A stretch of DNA of 64,000 nucleotides, from positions 6,506 through 70,505 of the forward strand of contig CAYVXE010000009.1 in the NCBI GenBank assembly GCA_964455375.1. The letters are read 5' to 3'. A program made the position numbers and the translations under genes. The DNA is from CAYVXE01 sp964455375. GTDB taxonomy: Bacteria > Zhuqueibacterota > Zhuqueibacteria > Oceanimicrobiales > Oceanimicrobiaceae. This document shows positions 44,268-53,025 of the stretch, piece by piece. A model generated the notes under the pieces. The model did no database searches. It was not told the DNA's origin and saw only the letters and a program-made list of their open reading frames with translations. How positions within the stretch are numbered: the stretch's first letter is position 1; each line of letters starts with the position of its first letter.

Positions 44268-44669
44268 ATGCAGCGTTTTCTGAAGCCTGTATTAATCGTA
44301 CTCCTGCTCGCCATCTTTTTCGTTTTTGATGATATTCTCATTTTTTTTCTGATCGATGATGTCTTCGCCATAAACCTCCAAACTTTATGGGTTACGGTAA
44401 TTCTAACCGCTCTGTTTTTGGTTAATCTGCTTTTCGCCTGGTTAGTGTACCGGGTTTTAAGAAAACGGCCTGTTACCGGGAAAGAAGGGATGATTGGAAA
44501 AAAAGGGATTGTGCTTTCTGCAACCGGCGAAGGGAATCTAAAGGTACAAATCGAAGGAGAAATTTGGCAGGCCAGTTGCCTTGAAAAATTGCACTCCGGG
44601 GAAAAGATCAAGGTTACAGCAATAGATGGTTTGAGGTTAAGTGTAGAAAAATGTATATCCTCTGAATGA
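44268..44669 (+). CDS. NfeD-like small membrane protein
   Basis: 133 aa: two membrane helices (about 5-30 and 40-62) and a C-terminal OB-fold of the NfeD type (about 72-130), with GKEGMIGKKGIVLS, LKVQIEGEIWQA and GEKIKVTAIDGLRLSV. NfeD proteins associate with stomatin/flotillin-like scaffolds and membrane proteases; none is adjacent here. The gene is the last of a tightly packed four-gene unit beginning with the GH13 homologue at 40078, so a role in assembling the exporter or its membrane environment is a reasonable inference. Confidence 0.8.
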   Translation: MQRFLKPVLIVLLLAIFFVFDDILIFFLIDDVFAINLQTLWVTVILTALFLVNLLFAWLVYRVLRKRPVTGKEGMIGKKGIVLSATGEGNLKVQIEGEIWQASCLEKLHSGEKIKVTAIDGLRLSVEKCISSE

Positions 44670-45073
44670 ATCCTCGCGAGGCTGTCTCTTTGTCGGGATA
44701 TATCTAAGGGTAGGTTTTAAGTGCAAGGTATGCTTCAGGTTTGCCATTAAGTATTTGGGTTTTGAGAATTTCTGCTCCGAGGTTCTTACTTTGCCGTTGC
44801 TTTTAGTGGACATGAAATGAAACCGTTTCGGATGTCTCATCATTTTACATTTGTTTCATGATTGGGCAGATGATTGATGTAGAATGTTCAAAATGAAATG
44901 AGAATCAAAATCCTCATCTTTTGCCTGTAGACAGTTTTTTTAACCGTTAGTGTGCATAGCATTCTCCGTCGTGCTTCATCTCTGGCTCTGGCATTAATTT
45001 TGCTCGATGTTACTGTTAGCTCAATCCTTTCTTGCAATAAAATAACAAAGAATCAAATACAAAGGTAAAAATC
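44670..45073. other. Intergenic region with a candidate sigma-54 promoter
   Basis: 404 bp without a credible gene. Apart from the -24/-12-like element at 44989-45004 nothing definite is seen. No terminator for the NfeD gene could be recognised. Confidence 0.5.
44989..45004 (+). promoter_or_regulatory. Candidate sigma-54 (-24/-12) promoter
   Basis: TGGCA (44989-44993) and TTGCT (45000-45004) give the invariant GG and GC doublets exactly ten bases apart, matching TGGCAC-N5-TTGCW at all positions but one. The predicted start, near 45015, is about 59 bp before the ATG at 45074. No activator-binding site was identified. Confidence 0.5.
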
Positions 45074-45802
45074 ATGCATAGATTGGTAAGTGCAGTGCTG
45101 TTAGCGGCGTTCACTTTGATGCTTTTTACGCAGGATGTCGTTTTGTCACAGGTACGCAGAACGAATAAATATTCGCTTGCGGTCATTAATTTTAGTGTTG
45201 ATGGCAAGATTCTGGTTCGTTCCGATAGTAAATATTTTACCGAAGAATTTACCCGTGATTTACAGCAATCCGGTTATTTTTTTACCATGGCGCAATCTAA
45301 AATGGAAGATGCTTTGTATGCAAAACTTATCGATCCGTTTCGATGTACCTCTCCGCAATGTGGTTTCGATGCCGGCCGTGCACTTGGTGTACAGTTGGTT
45401 GCCATTGGAACGATTGACTTCATAGACGGCAAGTTTGCTGTAAATATTCTTCTTCTCCATGTGGCCAGTAAAACGGTTGTTAAGTCTGTGCATGAAACGT
45501 TTGTCGGCGACAAACAGGTTCTCTCAGAAGGGATGCGAGTGGTGGCAAATAAGCTTCTGGGAATCCCGAAAGCGGAAAGTGTTCCGGAGAAGAAGCCTTC
45601 TGAACGATCTTTTGATTTGGTCCCGGATGAAAATGTGGATAGCTCAAATGCGGTCAAAGATAGTGATTTTAAATGGCAATACGTTGGACTGGGGTTGTTA
45701 GTGGCCGGCGGCATCGGCGCCGGTGTCCTGCTTCTACAGAACGGTTCGGGTAGTTCAGTGACAACTCCATCTGATTTACCGGGTCCACCTTCATTTCCTT
45801 AA
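45074..45802 (+). CDS. Exported CsgG/TolB-N-like protein with C-terminal membrane helix
   Basis: 242 aa: signal peptide (LVSAVLLAAFTLMLFTQ), then an alpha/beta domain (about 35-165) of the kind found in TolB N-terminal and CsgG-like proteins (SLAVINFSVDG, FTRDLQQSGYF, LGVQLVAIGTIDFIDGKFAVNILLLHVASKTVV), a charged linker, and a C-terminal hydrophobic helix (VGLGLLVAGGIGAGVLLL) with a short tail. CRCTSP-like paired cysteines (C96 and C101) may form a disulfide. It may be anchored by the C-terminal helix. Function unknown. It stands 54 bp upstream of the giant sorting-domain protein and probably shares its transcript. Confidence 0.6.
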   Translation: MHRLVSAVLLAAFTLMLFTQDVVLSQVRRTNKYSLAVINFSVDGKILVRSDSKYFTEEFTRDLQQSGYFFTMAQSKMEDALYAKLIDPFRCTSPQCGFDAGRALGVQLVAIGTIDFIDGKFAVNILLLHVASKTVVKSVHETFVGDKQVLSEGMRVVANKLLGIPKAESVPEKKPSERSFDLVPDENVDSSNAVKDSDFKWQYVGLGLLVAGGIGAGVLLLQNGSGSSVTTPSDLPGPPSFP

Positions 45803-45856
45803 ACATTCTGTGACTAATGCTAACAATTGATAATTCAATTGGCACGAGGAAGATTT

Positions 45857-48800
45857 ATGAAAAAAATATCAATCGTCTACTTATTGTTTTGTTCCTCTTT
45901 GGTTATTCCAAATGCCGGGGCACAGGTGCTCAAGCCGAAAATAGATGCGATTAAGTTTCTTGTTTCCGGTCAGTCGGTTGTTAAAACCGGCAAAGGATCT
46001 GTGATTGTAGAACTGACTTTTAACCGGTTCATGAATCGAACAGTAGACCCTGTGGTTAAGTTTGGATTTCAGGAGCCCTTTAAACTATCCGTTCCGCCGA
46101 ATGGGATGGGCTGGAAATCCGGTGTTCGCTGGCAGGGAATTTTTGAAATTACAGAGATGCTTCCGTCTCCCGATGATGGCGCCTATGTTTTTCAAATTTA
46201 CGGTGCTCAGGATACCACCGGGGTGTTAATGGATGCAACGTTAAGTACGGATCCACCCTTGAATACATCTCTATTTATTTGCCGCACAGGAGAACTTAAT
46301 TTAAGTACGGATACGTTGGATTTTGATACGTTGAAAGTCAATGCATCGAAAACGCTCGCGGTTACGTTTACGAATCCAGATACTGAGGATGTAAAAATTC
46401 AGAGTATTTCAGTGCCCACTCCGTTCCATCTGGTCAATAGTTTTTCAAATTTTATCGTTCCGGCAAATAGTAGGACGATCATTAATATAAGATTTACACC
46501 ACAAGAGCGAAGAGAGTTTAACGACGTTCTCACCATTGAGACGGATGACTGTGTTCAGAAAACGCATACGATTCAATTAAAAGGGTGGGGACGAGGTCCG
46601 AAAATTGCCTTGTTCCCCGGGAGTTCCTTAGATTTCGGCCATATTGACGTTGGCAGGGACACGAGTAAAACAATTAAGGTTACGAATGTGCCGGCAGAGA
46701 ATGCCGGTCTTAGCGACAGACTTGTGGTAAATAATATTTCAACCAGCAATCCGGTTTACACTGTATTCCCTACATCCCTCGACATTGCGGCTGGAGTAAC
46801 GAAAACGGTTACGGTGACCTTCACTCCAGATAACCCGCAATCCTACAATGGGTTTCTTTTAACATTTACTAATGATGATCTGAGTCAGGCTGCCAGGACG
46901 GTGGTTTTAAACGGGGATGCTACGGACCAGGTGCCGCCTCCGGCTATCACGAATTTATCCGTAACCTGGCCAGGAATTAGCGGCATCACCAACGGTAAGA
47001 ATCTGGATATTTGCTGGGACAATCCCAATGATTTAAGCGGAATCTCTGAAATCTGGTGGAAATTTACAACGTCACCGGTGCCGCCGGTTGATGCATCTGA
47101 TACCACCGCGGCCGGTGGCCGCACTATCCTGACAAACGGTGATTCCTGTGCGAGCTTGAATTTGCACGACCGTTTGACGTCCGGAGTCTGGTATTGCTAT
47201 CTCTGGGTTGTAGATGGAGCTGGTAATTCAGGTTGGCAAAATACGGTGCAGACGTCCTTTAGGTACGACGTCGTCGCTCCTGGAGTGGCAAGCATTGTTT
47301 CACGATCCATCCCGGAGTCACAATGGTTTGGTGCAAATGACATTTTTCAATTAACCATAAATATCCCCGCTGAAAGCGGCAGTGACAGAAAAGATGCGTC
47401 CGAAGTGCGGTGGAAATACAAACAATCTCCGGAAAATACCGATGACTACGACGGCAGATATTTCATTCAGGCTTCTGACCCGGACCCGCTGACGTTTACG
47501 GTTCCTTTTGCGGATTCCAGTTTATGCGGCGACAACACACTTTATTTTTGGCTGGCTGATTTGGCTGGAAATTCATCCCTGGAAAATGTGAACAGTACCG
47601 GATATCGGTTTGACATCTGCTCGGTTCCTTTCAGTGACATTCAGGTAACCTGGACCGGTTTTAATGGCTATACGAATGCTGATTCTTTACCTGTTTGCTG
47701 GCAGACACTTGGAGGTTCCACAAAGATCACTGAACTTTGGTGGAAGTTTACAAGGGAACCAATTCCACCAACAAGTCCTGCGGACACAACGGTTTTTGGC
47801 GGGCGGATTGTTGCGGATTCCGGAGTAGCATGTGCTAATCTCCGTATGGACGGCCGCTTGGTAACCGGATACTGGTATTGTTACGCCTGGCCGGTGTTTG
47901 CAAACGGCAACAATACAGCTTATCTTACGCCGGTGGTCACGGCTTTTACTTACGATGTCAACGCTCCGGGAAGGGCACAAATTTCAGCACGCAGCATTCC
48001 TGAATCAGACTGGTTCAGTACTGAAGAATTTCAACTGGCCATAAAATTGCCCGCGGATGCCGGTAAAGGCTTCGAAGATGCTTCGGAGGTGCGATGGAAA
48101 TATCGGAGTAAACCGGTTACTGTTAGTGATTTTGATGCTAAATATAAAATTCAGGCTTCTGATAGTGATCCGCTAACCATCACAATTCCGTTTGCTGATG
48201 CCGCCTTGTGCGGCGACGATTCCGTCTTCTTCTGGCTGGCCGATTCTGCCGGGAACGTCAGTCTTGACGGCTTAAACAGTGCCCGTTATCGATTTGATAT
48301 TTGTGCACCTGTAATAAAAAAGCCTGGTCCGGAGAAAGTTGCCACACTGGGTGTAGCATTCAAAGATACGGTCGTGGTCACAGATGATGCGGGCATCGAC
48401 TCGGTGTGGATTCGATACCGGTTCGGTGGTGCCGAGTCTGAACAATTTCTGAAATTATTGACCAGAATTGATGACGGTGATAGTTTCGTATTGGAAATTC
48501 CAAAAGCCGGGGTTACACGCCGGGGTATCGAATATAACGTTACGGCTGTGGATTTGTTGGGGAATGAAGCGCTGGGCCCCGTAGAGGCCAAACTTTGTGC
48601 CGGTGATGACAACGCGGTGTTCTGGATTCCGGTTAAAACAAGAGTTGGAGAAGAAGGAGATTCGCCCATCGATTCCGACGGAAATCCGGTGCCGTTGTTG
48701 TCTGGGGAAAATGCCGGAAACTACCAGCTAATTTCCGTGCCATATCATTTGGATTTTTCCGGTGTCATGTCCGTCCTGCAAGATGATCTTGGGTCGTATG

Positions 48801-50020
48801 ACAAAACCTTGTGGCGCCTCTTTGATTATAAAACGGATAACGCTGACTCTGCAAGGTGGCTGGAGGGTCGCGACGCTAGGCCATTTATTCCCGGTCGTTC
48901 ATTTTTTATTATTACGAAGCAGAAAAATATTGTCATTGATGGCGGGCCGGGGGTCACGCAGCGAACCGTCTGTCCGGACTCTGTTCGGGTTTATGACGGC
49001 TGGAATCTCATCGCGACGCCGTTTAATTTTCCCATTGCAAAATCATCCCTCAAACTGATCAATGCCGATACGAGTTTAAACAAACTTAGTTTGCGTGCGT
49101 ATGAAAATGGCTGGGTTCTCACCGATGTCATGCAGCCGTGGAAGGGGTACGCACTTTTTGTCACAAAGCCGAAGGCGCAGGCAGATGAAACCGCCATGTA
49201 TTTGCAGGTGCAACCGAAAGCGTCAGCAGGAAGACTTTCCAAAACCGTTGCCCAGAAAAATTCTGATGGCTGGCGAATCCGGATTTCAGCATCTGCCGGA
49301 ACACTGTCTGATGAAGAAAATTGGGCTGGTGTGTCTAAAAATGCACGTTCTGGTTTTGATCAGTTTGAACTGGTTGAACCACCGGTCATTGGGAATTATT
49401 TGCAGGTGTTGTTCCCCCGTCGCGACTGGATTCCGGAGGCAGAAGCTTTCAGCACTGACATTCAACCCGCAAATGAGACAAACCATGCCTGGACATTTGA
49501 AGTAAACACGAATTTGGTTAAAACCGCCGTGAGTCTCTCCTTTGATTTTCAGGGTGATCTCCCGGGTAATGTTGAAATTTATTTAATTGATGCATCACTA
49601 AAAACCGCACAGAATCTGCGTGAAAAAAGCAGCTATTCTTTTATCAGCGGAAAATTGGGCAGTCAAAAGACCTTGAAATTGATTGTCGGAAGTTTGGAAT
49701 TTGCCAGTGTAGAAGCAGGTGCTAACGGTCTGATCCCACAGGAATTTGCGCTTTTGCAAAACTATCCGAATCCGTTCAATCCGGAGACGACCATTCGCTA
49801 CAATCTGGTTGAGACTGCGACGGTAAAGCTGGAGATATTTGATCTGCTCGGTAGAAAAGTAGCGACCCTCGTGGACAATGAGGTACAAAATGCCGGTTTC
49901 TACACAGCGAGGTGGAACGGGCGAAATCAAATAGGTACGAAAGTGGCGTCCGGTGTTTATGTTTACAGAATTAAAGCCGGTAAAAAAACGGTATCCCGTA
50001 AAATGCTTCTGCTGAAGTAA
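45857..50020 (+). CDS. Very large secreted protein: ASH-type Ig domains, tandem 230-residue repeats, sorting domain
   Basis: 1387 aa, the largest protein in the window. Signal peptide to about residue 25 (NAGAQ), then an Ig-like domain (about 30-145), two ASH/HYDIN-like Ig domains (about 145-250 and 250-358, LDFDTLKVNASKTLAVTFTN and LDFGHIDVGRDTSKTIKVTN), two long tandem repeats (360-589 and 590-817), a further domain with YQLISVPYHLDFS and YDGWNLIATPFNFP motifs, and a sorting domain (about 1300-1387) starting NYPNPFNPETTIRYNL. It should be secreted and attached at the surface; the Ig-rich make-up suggests adhesion or a structural role. The ATG at 45857 (GAGGA six bases upstream) is chosen over the TTG at 45827. 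Confidence 0.85.
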   Translation: MKKISIVYLLFCSSLVIPNAGAQVLKPKIDAIKFLVSGQSVVKTGKGSVIVELTFNRFMNRTVDPVVKFGFQEPFKLSVPPNGMGWKSGVRWQGIFEITEMLPSPDDGAYVFQIYGAQDTTGVLMDATLSTDPPLNTSLFICRTGELNLSTDTLDFDTLKVNASKTLAVTFTNPDTEDVKIQSISVPTPFHLVNSFSNFIVPANSRTIINIRFTPQERREFNDVLTIETDDCVQKTHTIQLKGWGRGPKIALFPGSSLDFGHIDVGRDTSKTIKVTNVPAENAGLSDRLVVNNISTSNPVYTVFPTSLDIAAGVTKTVTVTFTPDNPQSYNGFLLTFTNDDLSQAARTVVLNGDATDQVPPPAITNLSVTWPGISGITNGKNLDICWDNPNDLSGISEIWWKFTTSPVPPVDASDTTAAGGRTILTNGDSCASLNLHDRLTSGVWYCYLWVVDGAGNSGWQNTVQTSFRYDVVAPGVASIVSRSIPESQWFGANDIFQLTINIPAESGSDRKDASEVRWKYKQSPENTDDYDGRYFIQASDPDPLTFTVPFADSSLCGDNTLYFWLADLAGNSSLENVNSTGYRFDICSVPFSDIQVTWTGFNGYTNADSLPVCWQTLGGSTKITELWWKFTREPIPPTSPADTTVFGGRIVADSGVACANLRMDGRLVTGYWYCYAWPVFANGNNTAYLTPVVTAFTYDVNAPGRAQISARSIPESDWFSTEEFQLAIKLPADAGKGFEDASEVRWKYRSKPVTVSDFDAKYKIQASDSDPLTITIPFADAALCGDDSVFFWLADSAGNVSLDGLNSARYRFDICAPVIKKPGPEKVATLGVAFKDTVVVTDDAGIDSVWIRYRFGGAESEQFLKLLTRIDDGDSFVLEIPKAGVTRRGIEYNVTAVDLLGNEALGPVEAKLCAGDDNAVFWIPVKTRVGEEGDSPIDSDGNPVPLLSGENAGNYQLISVPYHLDFSGVMSVLQDDLGSYDKTLWRLFDYKTDNADSARWLEGRDARPFIPGRSFFIITKQKNIVIDGGPGVTQRTVCPDSVRVYDGWNLIATPFNFPIAKSSLKLINADTSLNKLSLRAYENGWVLTDVMQPWKGYALFVTKPKAQADETAMYLQVQPKASAGRLSKTVAQKNSDGWRIRISASAGTLSDEENWAGVSKNARSGFDQFELVEPPVIGNYLQVLFPRRDWIPEAEAFSTDIQPANETNHAWTFEVNTNLVKTAVSLSFDFQGDLPGNVEIYLIDASLKTAQNLREKSSYSFISGKLGSQKTLKLIVGSLEFASVEAGANGLIPQEFALLQNYPNPFNPETTIRYNLVETATVKLEIFDLLGRKVATLVDNEVQNAGFYTARWNGRNQIGTKVASGVYVYRIKAGKKTVSRKMLLLK
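46934..48307 (+). repeat. Tandem repeat within the giant surface protein
   Basis: Two consecutive units of about 230 codons (46934-47623 and 47624-48307). Shared landmarks: ICWDNP/VCWQTL, IWWKFTTSPVPP/LWWKFTREPIPP, WYCYLW/WYCYAW, SRSIPESQWF/ARSIPESDWF, DASEVRWKY in both, and LCGD..LYFWLAD/LCGD..VFFWLAD, each ending YRFDIC. Confidence 0.85.
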
Positions 50021-50050
50021 GAAAATGAAGGTGCACAAATTTCATAAAGG

Positions 50051-51676
50051 TTACCCGATCGTAGTATTCTCGACAATTTTTTGTTTGACGATAGTTGCTG
50101 ATCGTCCATGACTGCCATTTGTGGATTTCCGGTAAAAAGGTGAAAATGCAGTGACGTTTTCAGGATCACCAAAAGTTTTGGTGACGTATTCATGAAAATG
50201 TTTGTGAAGCGTCATAAACGTTGTGACCTCCACAAATTTTCGAATCGAAAAGTGACCACCCCGGAAACTTTCCTTTAACGTCTTAAAAAGGAACTGTCGT
50301 CTTTTTTTGTGTTTTGTAAAGATGAAATATTTACAAATATTAAATAGTATTTTTGGCGTTTTCAGGGTTAAAAAAGGGTTGTTCTGTCTTAAGTGCGTGA
50401 GACCCTGCGTAAAATGTTGCACTGCTGTGATGACCCGCTTTGAGTAATTATCATAAGAATACAGCGCTCGTACAAGCCAATTGTAACCCTCTAAAATCTC
50501 TTCTCGTGTCATAAGTTTAGGAATAAAATTCAGATCGTCGGAGCCATGTCCTTTGTATTGGTCATAATATTCCAACAACCGTCCCTCTTTCTGCAAACGG
50601 TAGTAAAGAGGTGTGGTTTCGATGGCGACTAAAATGCCTGCTGTGGTAAAAGGAATTCCCGCTTTCATCAAAAAGTCGAACTGTTCCTGAAAAATGGCTT
50701 TATCGTCATGGTCAAAACCCACAATCATACCTGCGATAACCACGATATTGAAAGATTGGATTTTGTGCACGTCATCGATAATGGAGCCGTGTGTGTTTTG
50801 CCGCTTGTTTGTTTCCATCAGACTGGATGTTCTGGGCGACTCGATGCCGAGGAAAATATTTTCAAAATTCGCCTTTTGCATGAGAGCCAGCATTTCATCT
50901 TTTTGAGCCAGATTCAAAGTCGCTTCACAGGCAAATGTGATGGGATAATTGTTCTTTTTACAGAAATGAACCAATTCACAGGTCAGCTCCTTGGCAAATT
51001 TTGTATTTGCTATATAATTGGCATCGCTGAATTGCACGTACTTTACACCCAGTTTGTGCAGGGTGTCTATTTCGGTCATGACCTGTTCGATTGATTTGCT
51101 GCGAGGAATTCGTCCATCCGTAATGATGATGTCGCAGAATTCACAGTCAAACGGGCAGCCGCGGGTTGTTTGAACGTAGAATGATTGATAGGCGGTGACA
51201 TCGAATTTATCAAAAGCCGGCACTGGTGAGTCTGCCATGTTCACCTTTTCATCCTGCCTGTAATAATCCTTATGGCGGCCTTTCCTGAAATCGGTTAGAA
51301 ATTCCGGCCAGATGTACTCGCATTCACCTGAGATAACCGTTTCAAAGTGTGATCTGACTTTGTCCGGACAAAGAGAAGCGTAGGGTCCGCCAAGGATAAC
51401 ATATTTGCCTCTTCTCCTGAATTCTTCGGCGATTTTATAGGCTCTTTGTATCTGCACATTGAAGGCCGTCAAGGCAATGAGGTCTGCGTCTGTATCGAAA
51501 TCTATGTCCTCTATTTCTTCATCGAAAATTTCTATTTCCCAGTCTAATGGGGTTAGAGCTACTGCTGTGGCCAGCCCAAGTGGGGCGAAAGCGGTCTTCA
51601 CGCCGGTAATATCTCGTATGCCGCGAAAACTCCACAGAGTGTCCGGGAACAGTGGATTTATGTAGGCGATCTTCAT
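50051..51676 (-). CDS. B12-binding-type radical SAM protein (HpnP/DUF4070-like)
   Basis: 541 aa. Residues 1-130 form a cobalamin-binding-type Rossmann domain (LTAFNVQIQRAYKIAEE, YVILGGPYASL) without the DxHxxG motif, as in many class B radical SAM proteins. The radical SAM core follows with the cluster motif C174-PFD-C178-EF-C181, then FACEATLNLA and FLGIESP. A C-terminal DUF4070-like region (about 400-520) is what hopanoid C2-methylases (HpnP) and their relatives carry. A methyl transfer or other C-C bond chemistry on a lipid or cofactor is likely, but the substrate cannot be told from sequence and no hopanoid genes are near. It converges on the giant surface protein gene 30 bp away. Confidence 0.87.
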   Translation of the reverse strand: MKIAYINPLFPDTLWSFRGIRDITGVKTAFAPLGLATAVALTPLDWEIEIFDEEIEDIDFDTDADLIALTAFNVQIQRAYKIAEEFRRRGKYVILGGPYASLCPDKVRSHFETVISGECEYIWPEFLTDFRKGRHKDYYRQDEKVNMADSPVPAFDKFDVTAYQSFYVQTTRGCPFDCEFCDIIITDGRIPRSKSIEQVMTEIDTLHKLGVKYVQFSDANYIANTKFAKELTCELVHFCKKNNYPITFACEATLNLAQKDEMLALMQKANFENIFLGIESPRTSSLMETNKRQNTHGSIIDDVHKIQSFNIVVIAGMIVGFDHDDKAIFQEQFDFLMKAGIPFTTAGILVAIETTPLYYRLQKEGRLLEYYDQYKGHGSDDLNFIPKLMTREEILEGYNWLVRALYSYDNYSKRVITAVQHFTQGLTHLRQNNPFLTLKTPKILFNICKYFIFTKHKKRRQFLFKTLKESFRGGHFSIRKFVEVTTFMTLHKHFHEYVTKTFGDPENVTAFSPFYRKSTNGSHGRSATIVKQKIVENTTIG

Positions 51677-51866
51677 TGTTCATACCTTTTGTTAAAATTT
51701 AGGCAGCGGCTATAGTTTCTAAAGGGTAAGGTTTCGAAAACTTAAAATTCATGATTTAAAGTTATTAGTAGTAACAATTAAATCGTTGCAAATATTGCAA
51801 ACCTGTATAGCTACGCCCATGGGACAATGGTGAATTGACCATTAAGGAAATTGAAGCCAATAAAAT

Positions 51867-51893
51867 GGCTGCCAATGTCAACAGTTGACAGCC
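51867..51893 (-). terminator. Probable terminator of the DUF4412-like gene
   Basis: On the minus strand GGCTGTCAACTGTTGACA followed by TTGGCAGCC folds as a TGTCAA/TTGACA stem extended by GGC/GCC, then runs into ATTTTATT. It lies 36 bp beyond the stop at 51929. Confidence 0.5.
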
Positions 51894-51928
51894 TTCTTTT
51901 ATTGACAGTTGAGCGGTGCCTGGTTACG

Positions 51929-52984
51929 TTAGTTTTTTCTCTTCTCCAGTTTATATTTTACAGGAACCGTAAACAAGTCAGCGCTTAGAGGAGATGTTTC
52001 AAATACACTAATTTCACTGGTTGTTTCAAGCAAATCATTCGGCGAGCCATTTGGTTTCTTCTTTTTCCGGCCAAATTTTTTAAAGAGCCCACCCATGGAT
52101 GTAGGAATTTCGCTGTTTTGTTCGTCATCCTTTTTCATCTGCTGCGACGGTTCACCCCAGGTTGCAAATACAGTATGTGAGCGTAGCGGGACGCCGTTTA
52201 ATTTCTTACCTTCTTCCTGCATTTTTGTCATGGCCGCACCCAGCGCCGGGTTGCTCTGCATCACTTTCGACAAGATATTTGCCAGACCACCTTTCTGCGG
52301 ATTCATCCCTAATTTATCTGCTAATTTGAGATGAAATTCTTTTAATTCTTCATCACCTTTAATATCCTTACAGAGCATTTGCGTCGATGTGACTTTGAGC
52401 CCGCCCTTAGCCTTTTGTTCCTCCTGATTCTCCTGGTCGCCTTCGGCTTTTTCCGTAGCTTCGACTTCCAAATTCATTTTCAGAATGACTTTTTCTGTAG
52501 GATGCCCGGCGATGGTTTCTTTGTCTCCGGGAGTTTCCACATCCACTTTGAAATCCCATTTGACCTCAGGCGCGGTTTCATCATTTCCGCCTTTATCCGA
52601 CGTTTGTTCGCCTGTCTGGTACGAGTTTAATTGTTCCATGGCTTTTGCCAGCATTTCCTTCCATTCGTCAAATGTCATCTGAGAGTATTTTTTCTTCTTG
52701 TGACGGATATGAATGAAAAGTTCACGGTCAAGATCGATGATGTCGGATTCCTTTACTTTTTTTCCTTTCTTGTCGAGTTTGTCAGTGCGGAGAATGTTGC
52801 CTTTCAGATAAGTTACTGTGTATTGGGGTTTTTCGGCCCCCATAATTTTCATAATGGTTCCTAAGCTGCCCTTAAAATCCATTTTGGTCATGGATTTCTG
52901 TTTAACATCTCCATAAACAAAGGTTGTAAAGAAAATCACAATCAGGGTAATGAATAAGCCCTGGTATTTTTTTTGTCTAATCAT
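51929..52984 (-). CDS. Exported DUF4412-like protein
   Basis: 351 aa with a signal peptide (GLFITLIVIFFTTFVYG) and a strong Shine-Dalgarno (AGGAGG, seven bases before the ATG). The mature part begins VKQKSMTKMDFKGSLG, then strands with RTDKLDKKGK, DIIDLDRELFIHIRHKKKKYSQMTF, a charged insert (SDKGGNDETAPEV), VETPGDKETIAGHPTEKVILKMNLE, and a lysine-rich end (FKKFGRKKKKPNGS). The pattern 'reports its own oxidation/hydrolysis-like barrel, IAGHPTEKV' resembles DUF4412/LolA-type lipid-binding folds, but the match is by eye. A periplasmic location is likely; function unknown. Confidence 0.6.
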   Translation of the reverse strand: MIRQKKYQGLFITLIVIFFTTFVYGDVKQKSMTKMDFKGSLGTIMKIMGAEKPQYTVTYLKGNILRTDKLDKKGKKVKESDIIDLDRELFIHIRHKKKKYSQMTFDEWKEMLAKAMEQLNSYQTGEQTSDKGGNDETAPEVKWDFKVDVETPGDKETIAGHPTEKVILKMNLEVEATEKAEGDQENQEEQKAKGGLKVTSTQMLCKDIKGDEELKEFHLKLADKLGMNPQKGGLANILSKVMQSNPALGAAMTKMQEEGKKLNGVPLRSHTVFATWGEPSQQMKKDDEQNSEIPTSMGGLFKKFGRKKKKPNGSPNDLLETTSEISVFETSPLSADLFTVPVKYKLEKRKN

Positions 52985-53025
52985 ATAAACCTCCTCAGGT
53001 TGATTTGTGTGATTTATAATTAGCG

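Noticed and set aside
45843..45858. TGGCACGAGGAAGA as a sigma-54 promoter before the giant protein
   Set aside because: The -12 GC doublet is missing at the required distance, and the segment is the ribosome site.
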